The position numbers and the translations under genes are program-made. Of a stretch of 64,000 bases of DNA, positions 31,870-39,852 are shown piece by piece. The stretch's first letter is position 1. The number at the start of each line of letters is the position of its first letter. Below the pieces are notes generated by a model. It was given only the letters and a program-made list of their open reading frames with translations, did not search any database and was not told the origin of the DNA. Source of the stretch: Rhizobacter terrae (GTDB taxonomy: Bacteria; Pseudomonadota; Gammaproteobacteria; Burkholderiales; Burkholderiaceae_C). Location of the stretch: the NCBI RefSeq assembly GCF_003852895.1, contig NZ_QUSW01000004.1:248001-312000 (forward strand), given 5' to 3'.

Positions 31870-33063
31870 TTACCCGCAGATCAGCCGGTTGCGGCCTTCG
31901 GCCTTGGCGCGGTACAGGGCCTTGTCGGCCCGCTCGATGGCGGCCACGATGCTCTCGCCGCCGTCGCACTGGGTGACGCCGGCCGAGCAGGTCGCCATCA
32001 GCGTGGCACCCTCGCCAACTTCGAACCGGCTGGACGACAGCCTGTTGAGCACACGCGTCACGCATTGCCGGGCGTGGTCGATGTCGCAGACCGGCAGCAT
32101 CAGCAGGAACTCCTCGCCGCCCCAGCGGCCCAGCACGTCCGTGGCGCGAAGCTGGCTGCGTGCGGCCTCGGCGAAGCCACGCAGCACGAGGTCGCCCGCG
32201 GCATGACCGTGGACGTCGTTGATGCGCTTGAAGTGGTCCAGGTCCAGCAGGACCAGGCACATGCTGGTGCTGTTGCGAACGCAGCGCAGCGATTCCTCCG
32301 CCATGCGTTCGAGCATCGCGCGGCGGTTGAAGCAGCCGGTGAGCTCATCGCGCGTGGCCAGTTCGCGGATGCGTTCCAGCGCCGTGGACAAGGCCGCCTT
32401 CTGCCGCCGCGAGCGTTCCCGCATGCCGTGCAGGCGGCCGGTGAGCAGCACCACGCCGGCCACCATGATGGTGATGATCATCAGGTGGGCCACCTCGACA
32501 CCGGGGGCATCGCTTGGGTGCGGGTGTTCCATCCAATAGGCGCCGGCGGCACCGAAGCACATCAGCGTGAAGATGCCGACGATGGTCACCTGCCGAAGCG
32601 TCATGCCGAACATGCCGAACATCAGGACCACGGCCAGGATGGGGATCACCGTGGCACGCGCCGAACCGGTGATGCAGTAGGCCAGCGCCGAACAGAGGAT
32701 GGCGTAGAGCATCTGCTGCAGAGTGAGCGAGGGATCTCGCCAGTGCATGACGCGCCCGCTGCGGATCAGCGCGAACACGGCGACCATGCCGCCCACCGCG
32801 GACAGGGTCCATGGCCAGACGTAGGGGTGGTTGGTGGCGCCGGCTGCATCCAGCCAGTGCAGCATGCCCACGCAAGCCAGCATGAGCAGGTTGGCCAGGC
32901 CCGCTTGCGCCAGGCGGATCTGCTGGCGAATGTCGCGCGACAGCAGCAGGTTCTTGATGCGGATCAGGAGGGAGTCGTCGCCCTCGTGCAGCGTGCGCAT
33001 GCCCGCCCGTCCATCAGTCGGGGCGCCTTGGTCGGCAGCCACGGGGAGGTCATGCATGCTCAT
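31870..33063 (-). CDS. Membrane diguanylate cyclase (GGDEF protein)
   Basis: This 397-residue protein has about five or six TM helices in residues 50-215 and a C-terminal GGDEF domain. The active-site loop is [12 protein letters not shown] (GGEEF, catalytically competent form), with [16 protein letters not shown] upstream. The expected product is c-di-GMP. No recognisable sensor fold is present beyond the membrane region. It is cotranscribed with nadE. Confidence 0.93.
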   Translation of the reverse strand: MSMHDLPVAADQGAPTDGRAGMRTLHEGDDSLLIRIKNLLLSRDIRQQIRLAQAGLANLLMLACVGMLHWLDAAGATNHPYVWPWTLSAVGGMVAVFALIRSGRVMHWRDPSLTLQQMLYAILCSALAYCITGSARATVIPILAVVLMFGMFGMTLRQVTIVGIFTLMCFGAAGAYWMEHPHPSDAPGVEVAHLMIITIMVAGVVLLTGRLHGMRERSRRQKAALSTALERIRELATRDELTGCFNRRAMLERMAEESLRCVRNSTSMCLVLLDLDHFKRINDVHGHAAGDLVLRGFAEAARSQLRATDVLGRWGGEEFLLMLPVCDIDHARQCVTRVLNRLSSSRFEVGEGATLMATCSAGVTQCDGGESIVAAIERADKALYRAKAEGRNRLICG

Positions 33064-33156
33064 CGCTGGACGGTATTTCGGCCGGTCATGCGGGAACTGA
33101 ACCCCGAGGCGCGAATAGCGAACAAATGACCAAGAGGCGGTAGGGCCCCAAAAACA

Positions 33157-33185
33157 AAAAGGCTGGTGCAGTGCACCAGCCTTTT
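33157..33185. terminator. Strong hairpin between GGDEF and repeat-protein genes
   Basis: AAAAGGCTGGTGC and GCACCAGCCTTTT flank a three-base centre (AGT), with A and T runs on both ends. It lies downstream of the minus-strand gene at 33220-33576 and probably terminates it. Confidence 0.82.
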
Positions 33186-33219
33186 TCGCGATTCAACTCG
33201 GGTCAGGCCCGAGCGGAGA

Positions 33220-33576
33220 TCACTTCTTGGCTTCGCCGGCCTCGTTGGTTTGGGGCAGCTCACCCTTCTTGTTGGCTTCGGCGTTGGCGGCGCGCTTCTT
33301 CTTGCGCTCGGCCGAACGGCTTTCGTGCGTGCCGGACGCCGGGGTGGCTGCGGGCTCGGCCGAGGCTTCACCAGTCTTCGGCACTTCGCCCTTCTTGTTG
33401 GCTTCGGCCATCTTCTTGCGGTTGGCCTTGCGCTCGGCCGAACGGCTTTCGTGGGTGGTGCCCGACGCGTTGGCAGCGGGCTTGTCAGCCACGGCTTCGG
33501 CAGCGACTGCGGAACCGTAGGCAACAACGCCGGAAACGATGGCGGCGATCGAGAGGACGATTTGGCGAATGTTCAT
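33220..33576 (-). CDS. Small exported Lys/Glu-rich protein with a tandem 42-residue repeat
   Basis: This 118-residue protein starts with a signal peptide (IVLSIAAIVSGVVAYGSAVAA). The mature part is two copies of a 42-residue unit: THESRSAERK at 41 and again at 83, each followed by a basic stretch, AEANKKGE and a short acidic end. The unit is highly charged and probably disordered or helical. I know no named family. The repeat is also strong at DNA level (126-base period), indicating a recent duplication. Confidence 0.7.
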   Translation of the reverse strand: MNIRQIVLSIAAIVSGVVAYGSAVAAEAVADKPAANASGTTHESRSAERKANRKKMAEANKKGEVPKTGEASAEPAATPASGTHESRSAERKKKRAANAEANKKGELPQTNEAGEAKK

Positions 33577-33730
33577 GGAAATGAATCTCCGTTGTGATGA
33601 GTGGCTTGGCGCTGGACACAGTCGCCTGCGGCACTGTATCAGCGATCCACGCGGAGAATCCCGGGATGCCCCGGCTAGCCTCCAGCTTTGGACATGTCTT
33701 CAACTTCTACGCAACGTATCCGTTGACAGA

Positions 33731-34279
33731 TCATTTCCCGGACTGCGCTTTTGACCAATCCTGAAGTGCCGCCAGCACCTTGGTGACATGGCTGTAGGGG
33801 TTCAGGCTCTTGTACTGGTAGATGATCTTGCCGTCGGGCGCAATGAGGTAGGAGATGCGATTGGCGTACTCCGGCCGCAGCGACATCACCGCGTCATATG
33901 ACGCCATGATCTTCTTGCTGCCGTCAGAACCCACCGGAAACTTGCTCTGGCACTCCTGCACCGAGAACTTGGACAAGGTGTCGATGTCGTCTCCAGACAC
34001 GCCAATGACGGTGGCCTTCAGCGCGGCGAACTTGTCGATGGATTCGGCAAAGGTGTGCGCCTCGATGGAGCAGCCGATGGAGAAGGCAGCCGGGAAGAAG
34101 TAGACCACCACCGGCCCCTTGGCCAAGGCCTCGCCGAGCGAGAACTGGTAGACCTTGCCGCCTTGCGCGGCCTGGGTGGTGAAGGCCGGCGCGGCTTCGC
34201 CGATGTCCAGCGCGGCGTGGGCCGCCAGAGGTGGCAGCAAGGCGGCCAGTGCCGCGGCGATGATGAACGAGCGCTTCAT
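33731..34279 (-). CDS. Exported peroxiredoxin (AhpC/TSA, BCP-like)
   Basis: This 182-residue thiol peroxidase-like protein has a signal peptide (FIIAAALAALLPPLAAHA), so it should act in the periplasm. The peroxidatic site is PAAFSIGCSIEAHTF, an S-x-x-C form of the usual T-x-x-C, and a second Cys follows in VQECQSKFPV. The rest of the fold is present (FPVGSDGSKKIMASYDAV, RISYLIAPDGKIIYQY). The ATG at 34279 has AGGAG six bases upstream, which sets the start. Confidence 0.9.
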   Translation of the reverse strand: MKRSFIIAAALAALLPPLAAHAALDIGEAAPAFTTQAAQGGKVYQFSLGEALAKGPVVVYFFPAAFSIGCSIEAHTFAESIDKFAALKATVIGVSGDDIDTLSKFSVQECQSKFPVGSDGSKKIMASYDAVMSLRPEYANRISYLIAPDGKIIYQYKSLNPYSHVTKVLAALQDWSKAQSGK

Positions 34280-34314
34280 GTCCAACTCCTGATCGTTCGA
34301 ATCTGAAACAAGGG

Positions 34315-35922
34315 CTACAACAGGCTTTCCGGCACGAAATGCGTCAGCAGCCAGAGCTTGAGCCGCAGCCAGCCCGAGGACTCCGGCTCGGTATCGTGAA
34401 CCACTTCTTCATCGTCTTCGATGCTCAGCCACTGGAGTCTGCCGGTTTCCGGAATCAGGCGCAGGCGGTAGGCACTTTGCAACCTGTCGATGTCGATGAT
34501 CCGGATGAGTTCCTTGGCGAGTTCGGGGCTGTCGATCACCGCGCCAAACTCGGTGTTGGTGGTGGCCGAGCGAGGATCCAGGTTCATCGAGCCGATGAAG
34601 GACGTCTGCCGGTCGATGACCACCAGCTTGGCATGCAGCCGCCCGAGCGAGGCGCCGAAGAGGTAGTTGCGCTTGTTCTTCTTCACCCGCACCGAGCTCA
34701 GTTCGTACAGGTCCACGCCCAGGCGAAGCATGTCTTCGCGGTAGGCGCTGTAGCCCAGGTGCACGACCGGTTCGTCGGTGGAGCCCAGGGAGTTGGTCAT
34801 GAGCGTCACCTTCACGCCGCGTGAGCGCAGCGCCTGCAGCAGGGCCATGCCGCGCATGCCGGGCACGAGGTAAGGTGAGGTCGCCACGACCTCCTTCTTC
34901 GCCTTGCGGATGGCTTCGACGGCGTTGTAGGTGGCGCTGGTTTCCAGAAGCTCGTCGCCCGACTCGAAGGGCTTGTCCGGATAGTCGGCGAAGACGTAGG
35001 CACTGCCCCAGATGAGCCCCAGCCGGCCGCCTTCCAGGTCATCGGCGATGGGTCCATAGCCCAGGATGTCGTTGGGCGGCAGCGCCTCCGGCGGCATGGT
35101 GTTGGCCGGGCCGGTCCATTCCTCGAACTGGGCCAACAGCTGTTCGCGGCTCAGGTCCGTCTTGGCCACGGACTCCAGCGGATACACGGGGTCGCTGTTC
35201 CAGTAGCGATCGAACAGCGCCTGCATGGGCGCGATGATGAAGCCGGTGGCGAAGGCATCGACGTCGATGAAGTTCTCGGCCTTGTCGTTGCGCAGGAAGT
35301 ATTCGTTGGCCACGTTGCGGCCACCGAACACGGCCATGGCGCCATCGGCGATGAACATCTTGTTGTGCATGCGGTGGTTTACGCGCGACCAGTCCCCGGT
35401 GGATGCAAGGAACCGCCCAGCCTGGCCACGGTCTCGCGCGCAACAGAATGGGTTGAACAGGCGCACCTGCACATTCGGGTGGGCGGCGAAGGCGAGGAAC
35501 AGCTTGTCCTGGCCGCCGGTGTAGAGGTCGTCGATGAGCAGCCGCACCCGCACGCCGCGGTTGGCCGCGTCGCGCAGCGCCCGCAGCAGGTAGCGGCCCG
35601 AAGCGTCGTTCTCGAAGTGGTAGTACTGGACGTCCAGCGAGGATTCGGCACGGCGTGCGAGCTGCAGCCGCGTGTCGTACGAGAAGGTGCCCAGCGGCAT
35701 CAGCCGGAAGCCCGACAAGTCAGGTGCCGGCAAGGAATCCTTGGCGATCTTGCCCAGTGCGGTCGTGGGCGACATGGGAATGGCTTCGCTGGCAATCGCC
35801 TCGCGGTCCACCTTGGGCAAAGAGGTGCAGCCGGCCAGCGCAAGGAACAGCGCGGCCATGAGCCCCAGGAGGATGAAGCGCGCGGTCGCGGGACGTGAAG
35901 TATTCGGTCGGGAATGAGTCAT
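34315..35922 (-). CDS. Phospholipase D-like/cardiolipin synthase-like lipoprotein (copy 1)
   Basis: This 535-residue protein with a lipobox (LALAGC) is a probable envelope lipoprotein. Two HKD motifs define the PLD superfamily: HNKMFIADGAMAVFGGRN and HAKLVVIDRQTSFIGSMN. Such enzymes transfer or hydrolyse phosphatidyl groups; many are cardiolipin-synthase-like (ClsC type). It is head to head with a paralogue at 36021-37619. The ATG at 35922 gives a good lipoprotein signal. Confidence 0.88.
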   Translation of the reverse strand: MTHSRPNTSRPATARFILLGLMAALFLALAGCTSLPKVDREAIASEAIPMSPTTALGKIAKDSLPAPDLSGFRLMPLGTFSYDTRLQLARRAESSLDVQYYHFENDASGRYLLRALRDAANRGVRVRLLIDDLYTGGQDKLFLAFAAHPNVQVRLFNPFCCARDRGQAGRFLASTGDWSRVNHRMHNKMFIADGAMAVFGGRNVANEYFLRNDKAENFIDVDAFATGFIIAPMQALFDRYWNSDPVYPLESVAKTDLSREQLLAQFEEWTGPANTMPPEALPPNDILGYGPIADDLEGGRLGLIWGSAYVFADYPDKPFESGDELLETSATYNAVEAIRKAKKEVVATSPYLVPGMRGMALLQALRSRGVKVTLMTNSLGSTDEPVVHLGYSAYREDMLRLGVDLYELSSVRVKKNKRNYLFGASLGRLHAKLVVIDRQTSFIGSMNLDPRSATTNTEFGAVIDSPELAKELIRIIDIDRLQSAYRLRLIPETGRLQWLSIEDDEEVVHDTEPESSGWLRLKLWLLTHFVPESLL

Positions 35923-36020
35923 GGGCGGGATCGATTGACCACGAAAGCGTACACGGTTCGCACATTGCGGGGACAATCGGCGATCTTCAGTACAAGTCGA
36001 TGATGGGCTGGTTGTCTTAC

Positions 36021-37619
36021 ATGCGCGCGAACCGTCGCGGGTCTTTGTTCCTCGTTTCCGTTCTGCTGGTCTTCCTCACCGCCTGCACCTCGCTGCCTCC
36101 GGCATCGGTGCAGCCGCCGTCGTCGGCAATCGCGGCGTCCACCGACACCGCGCTGGGTCGCGCCGCGGCAGCCGCCATGGTGGCGGCATCCGCCCCCGAA
36201 GGGCAATCGGGCTTTCGTCCGATTCCGCAGGCCAGCGTGGCGCTGGATGCCCGGCTCACGCTGATCAAGCGCGCCCAGTCGTCGCTGGACCTGCAGTACT
36301 ACCTGCTGGGCAACGACGAAGTCGGCCATCTCGTGCTGCGAGAGTTGCGTGACGCTGCCAACCGTGGCGTGCGGGTGCGCCTCTTGATCGACGACTTCTA
36401 CACCACGGGCATGGACCGCCTGCTGCTCGGGCTTGCGGCGCATCCCAATGTCGAGGTGCGGCTGTTCAACCCCTTCGGCCCGGGCCGCGTGAGCACGGGC
36501 GGGCGGCTGCTGAGCCTTGCGTCGGACTTCAAGCGGCTGAACCACCGCATGCACAACAAGCTGTTTGTCGCCGATGGCGCCATCGTCGTCGCAGGTGGCC
36601 GCAACCTGGCGGACGGCTACTTCCTGCGCGACCAGGGGGCGAACTTCATCGACTTCGACGTGCTGGCGGTGGGGCCGATCGTGCCGCGACTGACGGACAT
36701 CTTCGACCTGTACTGGAACAGCCCGCTGGTGCGCGACATCGAGACGGTGGCGCGCATCACCGAATCGCCCGCGGACCTGCGCGAGGCCTTCGAGGCAGAA
36801 ACCGCCGCCTACGCACGGCGCGCCATGTCACCGCCACCGGCGCTGGACTCCTACGGTGTTCCCACTGTGGGCAATGAGATCGACGCCAACCTGCCCCACC
36901 TGATCTGGGCACCCGCCACGGCCTATGCCGATGGTGCCGGCAAGGCGCTGGACGGCGACCGCACCGGACGCGCAATGCAAAGCGCGGCGTATCACAACCT
37001 GGAAACGTTCCAGACCGCCAGATCCGAGGTGATGCTGTTCTCGCCTTATTTCGTGCCCGGCGAACCCGGCATGAAACGGCTCCAGGTCGCCCGGGACCAC
37101 AACGTCACCGTGCGCATCGTCACCAACTCCATGGCGTCCACCGACGAGCCCCTGGCTGCGCTCGCCTACGAGCGCTACCGGGTGCCGATGCTGAAGATGG
37201 GGGTTGAGCTGTACGAGCTCAGCGAGCAGGAGCTGCGCAAGGAAGACGACATGCGCCACTACTTCGGCAGTTCGCGGGCACAGCTGCATGCCAAGCTGGG
37301 CATCATCGACCGCAAGACGCTGATCATCGGCTCCACCAACCTCGACCAGCGCTCGGTCACGACCAACACCGAGCTGGCCGTCACCATCCACAGCCCCGAG
37401 TTGGCCCAGCGCACGCTGAAATGGTTCAACTCCGAGAACCCCGGCGATGCGCGAGGCGTCTACAAGCTGAGGCTGTCGGACGACGGCAAGAAGTTGCAGT
37501 GGATCGCGCTTCACGGCGAGCGAGGCTCGGAGCTGGTCGACGAGGAGCCGGAAGTCGACCGCTGGTTGCGATTCAAGCTGTTCCTGATGTCGACCTTCGT
37601 TCCAGAAGACTGGCTGTGA
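36021..37619 (+). CDS. Phospholipase D-like/cardiolipin synthase-like lipoprotein (copy 2)
   Basis: This is the divergent paralogue of the preceding gene. The ATG at 36021 gives a compact lipoprotein signal (MRANRRGSLFLVSVLLVFLTAC); ATGs at 36000 and 36003 are alternatives. HKD motifs are HNKLFVADGAIVVAGGRN and HAKLGIIDRKTLIIGSTN. Shared segments with copy 1 include LRDAANRGVRVRLLIDD, AAHPNVEVRLFNPF and the FVPE-x-L/W C-terminus. This indicates duplication by inversion. Substrate preference is unknown. Confidence 0.88.
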   Translation: MRANRRGSLFLVSVLLVFLTACTSLPPASVQPPSSAIAASTDTALGRAAAAAMVAASAPEGQSGFRPIPQASVALDARLTLIKRAQSSLDLQYYLLGNDEVGHLVLRELRDAANRGVRVRLLIDDFYTTGMDRLLLGLAAHPNVEVRLFNPFGPGRVSTGGRLLSLASDFKRLNHRMHNKLFVADGAIVVAGGRNLADGYFLRDQGANFIDFDVLAVGPIVPRLTDIFDLYWNSPLVRDIETVARITESPADLREAFEAETAAYARRAMSPPPALDSYGVPTVGNEIDANLPHLIWAPATAYADGAGKALDGDRTGRAMQSAAYHNLETFQTARSEVMLFSPYFVPGEPGMKRLQVARDHNVTVRIVTNSMASTDEPLAALAYERYRVPMLKMGVELYELSEQELRKEDDMRHYFGSSRAQLHAKLGIIDRKTLIIGSTNLDQRSVTTNTELAVTIHSPELAQRTLKWFNSENPGDARGVYKLRLSDDGKKLQWIALHGERGSELVDEEPEVDRWLRFKLFLMSTFVPEDWL

Positions 37620-37622
37620 TGC

Positions 37623-37653
37623 GACGCGGCCCGGTGAAGTGCCGCGTCTCGTC
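37623..37653. terminator. Possible terminator between PLD copy 2 and chitinase
   Basis: GACGCGGC (37623-37630) and GCCGCGTC (37641-37648) form an 8-bp stem after the PLD stop, followed by TCGTCTTC on the plus strand. The T content of the tail is modest, so efficiency is uncertain. Confidence 0.45.
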
Positions 37654-37665
37654 TTCAATGCCGCA

Positions 37666-38637
37666 TCAGCAACCCAGTTGCTCACCCGGCGGAACACCCA
37701 GGATGCCGGTGAAGCGCCGATAGGCATCCACGCGCGACTGCACCTGTGCCGGATTGGCTCCGTTGCACTCCAAGCCACCATTGATGACCTGGATGGTGGT
37801 GCCAAAGCCCTGCCCGCTCACCATGGCGTTGTGCGGCGTGGTGCCGACTGCGCCGGTGGAGCTCATCCAGAACCAGACACCCGTCTTCCAGGAAATCTCC
37901 GGGTTGGTGGAGACCCATTCCGGATGATTCAGCAAGTCGATGCTCAAGGCATCACCGGCGGCCTTGTAGTTGTAGTTGTGGCTGAGCTGGATGGGACCCC
38001 TGCCGTGATAGGCATCGACACCCGCTGGGCAGCCGTAGGGCAGTTCGGGATGGCAGTAGCTGGCATAGACCGCCGTGTTGATCTCGTCGACGTAGACCAA
38101 CCCGCCGGTCTCGTGGTTGACGTTGGCCAGGAACGCCGCCGCTTCCTGCTTGCGGGTCGTGTCCGAGCCGCTGGCTGCGAATTCCGGATAGGCACGCGCC
38201 GCCGCCACCAGGCCGGCATAGGTGTAGAAGCCGCCACCAGAGGGAAACATCTGGCGGAACTGGTCTTCGGAGATTGGGAAGCCTGAGGGGTCCGTCGGGC
38301 CGGTCGTGCCGCCGCTGCAGCTGGACGGGCTCCAGTACCAGGTGCTGATGGTGGGATCGGTCCCATCGCTGCCATTGGCGCCGACATTCACCAGCTTGTA
38401 GTAGCCGCCATTGCTGTACTGCACGACGGTTCCCAGCGGATAGAACTGGCCGTAGGCCCAGGCCACCGCATTGCATGAGGCGCTGGCCGCCTTGGCCTTC
38501 CCCACATGGCCAGCCGCACCGGCCGTTGAATCGGCCGAGCCACTTCCACCGCCGCATCCGGCCAACAAACCGGCCGTCAGCCCGCAGGCCAAGAGGCCTT
38601 TGACCACATTCCATCCAAATCCGAGCGCAGTTCTCAT
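37666..38637 (-). CDS. GH19 family chitinase with carbohydrate-binding module, lipoprotein-like
   Basis: This 323-residue exported protein has a lipobox-like N-terminus (LLACGLTAGLLAGCGGGS). A chitin-binding type module lies at about residues 50-105 (AWAYGQFYPLGTVVQYSNGGYYK, then WYWSPSSC). The GH19 catalytic domain follows, with the catalytic Glu in NVNHETGG and the conserved YHGRGPIQLSHNYNY. Start ATG 38637 has GGAGGG seven bases upstream. It should hydrolyse chitin-like beta-1,4-GlcNAc polymers. Helically phased ACCAGT repeats lie upstream. Confidence 0.9.
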   Translation of the reverse strand: MRTALGFGWNVVKGLLACGLTAGLLAGCGGGSGSADSTAGAAGHVGKAKAASASCNAVAWAYGQFYPLGTVVQYSNGGYYKLVNVGANGSDGTDPTISTWYWSPSSCSGGTTGPTDPSGFPISEDQFRQMFPSGGGFYTYAGLVAAARAYPEFAASGSDTTRKQEAAAFLANVNHETGGLVYVDEINTAVYASYCHPELPYGCPAGVDAYHGRGPIQLSHNYNYKAAGDALSIDLLNHPEWVSTNPEISWKTGVWFWMSSTGAVGTTPHNAMVSGQGFGTTIQVINGGLECNGANPAQVQSRVDAYRRFTGILGVPPGEQLGC

Positions 38638-38751
38638 TGAGGTTCCCTCCAGAGTTGTCCCGACCAAGTCGTGCTCTTGTCGTGAACGCTCTTCGCACTC
38701 ACGCCGGCAGGACACTGTGGAGCCCCAGGGAGAAATGCCTCTTTGGTAGAA

Positions 38752-38790
38752 ACCAGTAAAGTACCAGTAATTACCAGTTAGATACCAATA
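38752..38790. repeat. Four ACCAGT-type repeats spaced by one helical turn
   Basis: ACCAGT occurs at 38752, 38763 and 38773, with ACCAAT at 38784, giving spacings of 11, 10 and 11 bases. The stretch is AT-rich compared with its surroundings. It lies 115-150 bases upstream of the GH19 chitinase start, so binding of a multimeric regulator on one DNA face is plausible. Confidence 0.6.
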
Positions 38791-38813
38791 TCGAGGTCAA
38801 GGCTTCTTGTAGC

Positions 38814-38858
38814 GCAGAAAACAAAAAACCCGGTGTCCTGAGGACACCGGGTTTCTGC
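38814..38858 (-). terminator. Terminator of tRNA-Pro
   Basis: The minus strand forms a stem from AAACCCGGTGTCCT and AGGACACCGGGTTT, followed by a run of T (TTTTTTGTTTT), seven bases after the tRNA 3' end. An outer GCAGAAA/TTTCTGC pair can extend the stem. Confidence 0.88.
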
Positions 38859-38864
38859 GTTCTA

Positions 38865-38941
38865 TGGTCGGGGTGGCGGGATTCGAACTCGCGACCCCTT
38901 GCACCCCATGCAAGTGCGCTACCAGGCTGCGCTACACCCCG
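38865..38941 (-). tRNA. tRNA-Pro (anticodon GGG)
   Basis: A 77-base cloverleaf with encoded CCA. The acceptor stem is CGGGGTG/CACCCCG, the D-arm region is TAGCGCAGCCTGGTAGCGC, the anticodon stem-loop is CTTGC-ATGGGGT-GCAAG with anticodon GGG, and the T-loop is GTTCGAATC. A leading C opposite G is normal for this isoacceptor in proteobacteria. It follows the merR gene, the usual order in Burkholderiales. Confidence 0.96.
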
Positions 38942-38953
38942 ACTAAGCCTCAC

Positions 38954-38959
38954 ATTATA
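38954..38959 (-). promoter_or_regulatory. -10 box of the tRNA-Pro promoter
   Basis: The minus strand has a perfect TATAAT 12 bases before the tRNA 5' end. No consensus -35 is visible 16-18 bases upstream (closest TGTTCA). The box lies between merR and the tRNA, so the tRNA can be transcribed independently. Confidence 0.5.
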
Positions 38960-38992
38960 TGGTGAAAAAGACAGCTCTGAACAGAGGCCCCA

Positions 38993-39448
38993 TCAAACAG
39001 TCAGCAGGCCACGAATCGACATCAACTCTTCGCGCATCTGCATGAGTGAGACCTCGCTGGTCTCGACGACTTCCGGCGCGGGCTCGGAAGGCACTTCCAT
39101 GGTGATCGCCTCGATCCCGGATTCGAGATCGGCAATTTCGGTGACTTCCACGTCCAGGCCATCGATGGGCGACGGCTCCAGGTGGCGCGGTGTGGGCGTT
39201 TCCGACAGGCGATTGCGCGCTCCGCTGATGGTGAATCCCTGCTCGTACAGCAGCTCGCGGATGCGGCGGATGAGCAGCACCTCGTGGTGCTGGTAGTAGC
39301 GGCGGTTGCCCCGCCGCTTCATGGGCTTGAGCTGCGTGAACTCCTGTTCCCAATAGCGGAGCACGTACGGCTTCACACCGCACAAATCGCTCACCTCACC
39401 GATGGTGAAGTAGCGTTTGGCCGGAATGGCGGGAAGCGCTTTCTCCAT
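38993..39448 (-). CDS. MerR family transcriptional regulator
   Basis: This protein of about 151 residues has an N-terminal MerR winged helix ([28 protein letters not shown], then [23 protein letters not shown]) and a short acidic C-terminal part without metal-binding Cys. It is the conserved downstream neighbour of ihfA in many beta- and gammaproteobacteria. ATG 39448 is used; TTG codons at 39457-39460 are alternatives. Target genes are unknown. Confidence 0.92.
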   Translation of the reverse strand: MEKALPAIPAKRYFTIGEVSDLCGVKPYVLRYWEQEFTQLKPMKRRGNRRYYQHHEVLLIRRIRELLYEQGFTISGARNRLSETPTPRHLEPSPIDGLDVEVTEIADLESGIEAITMEVPSEPAPEVVETSEVSLMQMREELMSIRGLLTV

Positions 39449-39483
39449 TGAAATCAACAAGTTCCGGAGAGAAAGCTAAGACT

Positions 39484-39849
39484 TTACTCGAACTCTTCCC
39501 CCGACGGTATGTCGCCTTGCACGACTCCCTTTAATTTGTGACTTGCGTGAAAAGTGACAACATTTCGCGCCTTGATGGGGATCGCCTCCCCAGTTCGGGG
39601 ATTGCGTCCGGGCCGCGGCGCCTTCCTGCGGATGTTGAAGTTGCCAAATCCCGACATCTTCACGTCCTGGCCGGAGACCAGGGTCTGGTGAATGATGTCG
39701 AAAAAGGCCTCGACCATGTCCTTGGACTCGCGCTTGTTCAGGCCGAGCCGTTCGAACAGCAGCTCCGCCAGCTCGGCCTTGGTCAGCGTGGGCGTCTCCA
39801 GGCTGGGCAGCAGCACCCGGGAAGGTGTGGGTTGTTCCTGGTCGGACAT
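39484..39849 (-). CDS. ihfA: Integration host factor subunit alpha
   Basis: This 121-residue DNA-bending protein has a typical HU/IHF core ([32 protein letters not shown]) and the beta-arm region with [22 protein letters not shown]. An N-terminal extension of about 22 residues (rich in Pro/Ser/Thr) precedes the usual start. It lies three bases after pheT and is cotranscribed with it. Confidence 0.96.
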   Translation of the reverse strand: MSDQEQPTPSRVLLPSLETPTLTKAELAELLFERLGLNKRESKDMVEAFFDIIHQTLVSGQDVKMSGFGNFNIRRKAPRPGRNPRTGEAIPIKARNVVTFHASHKLKGVVQGDIPSGEEFE

Positions 39850-39852
39850 GCC

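Noticed and set aside
38700-38950. Integration site of a genomic island at tRNA-Pro
   Set aside because: No integrase gene and no second copy of the tRNA 3' end are visible. The adjacent repeats are short and phased like regulator sites.
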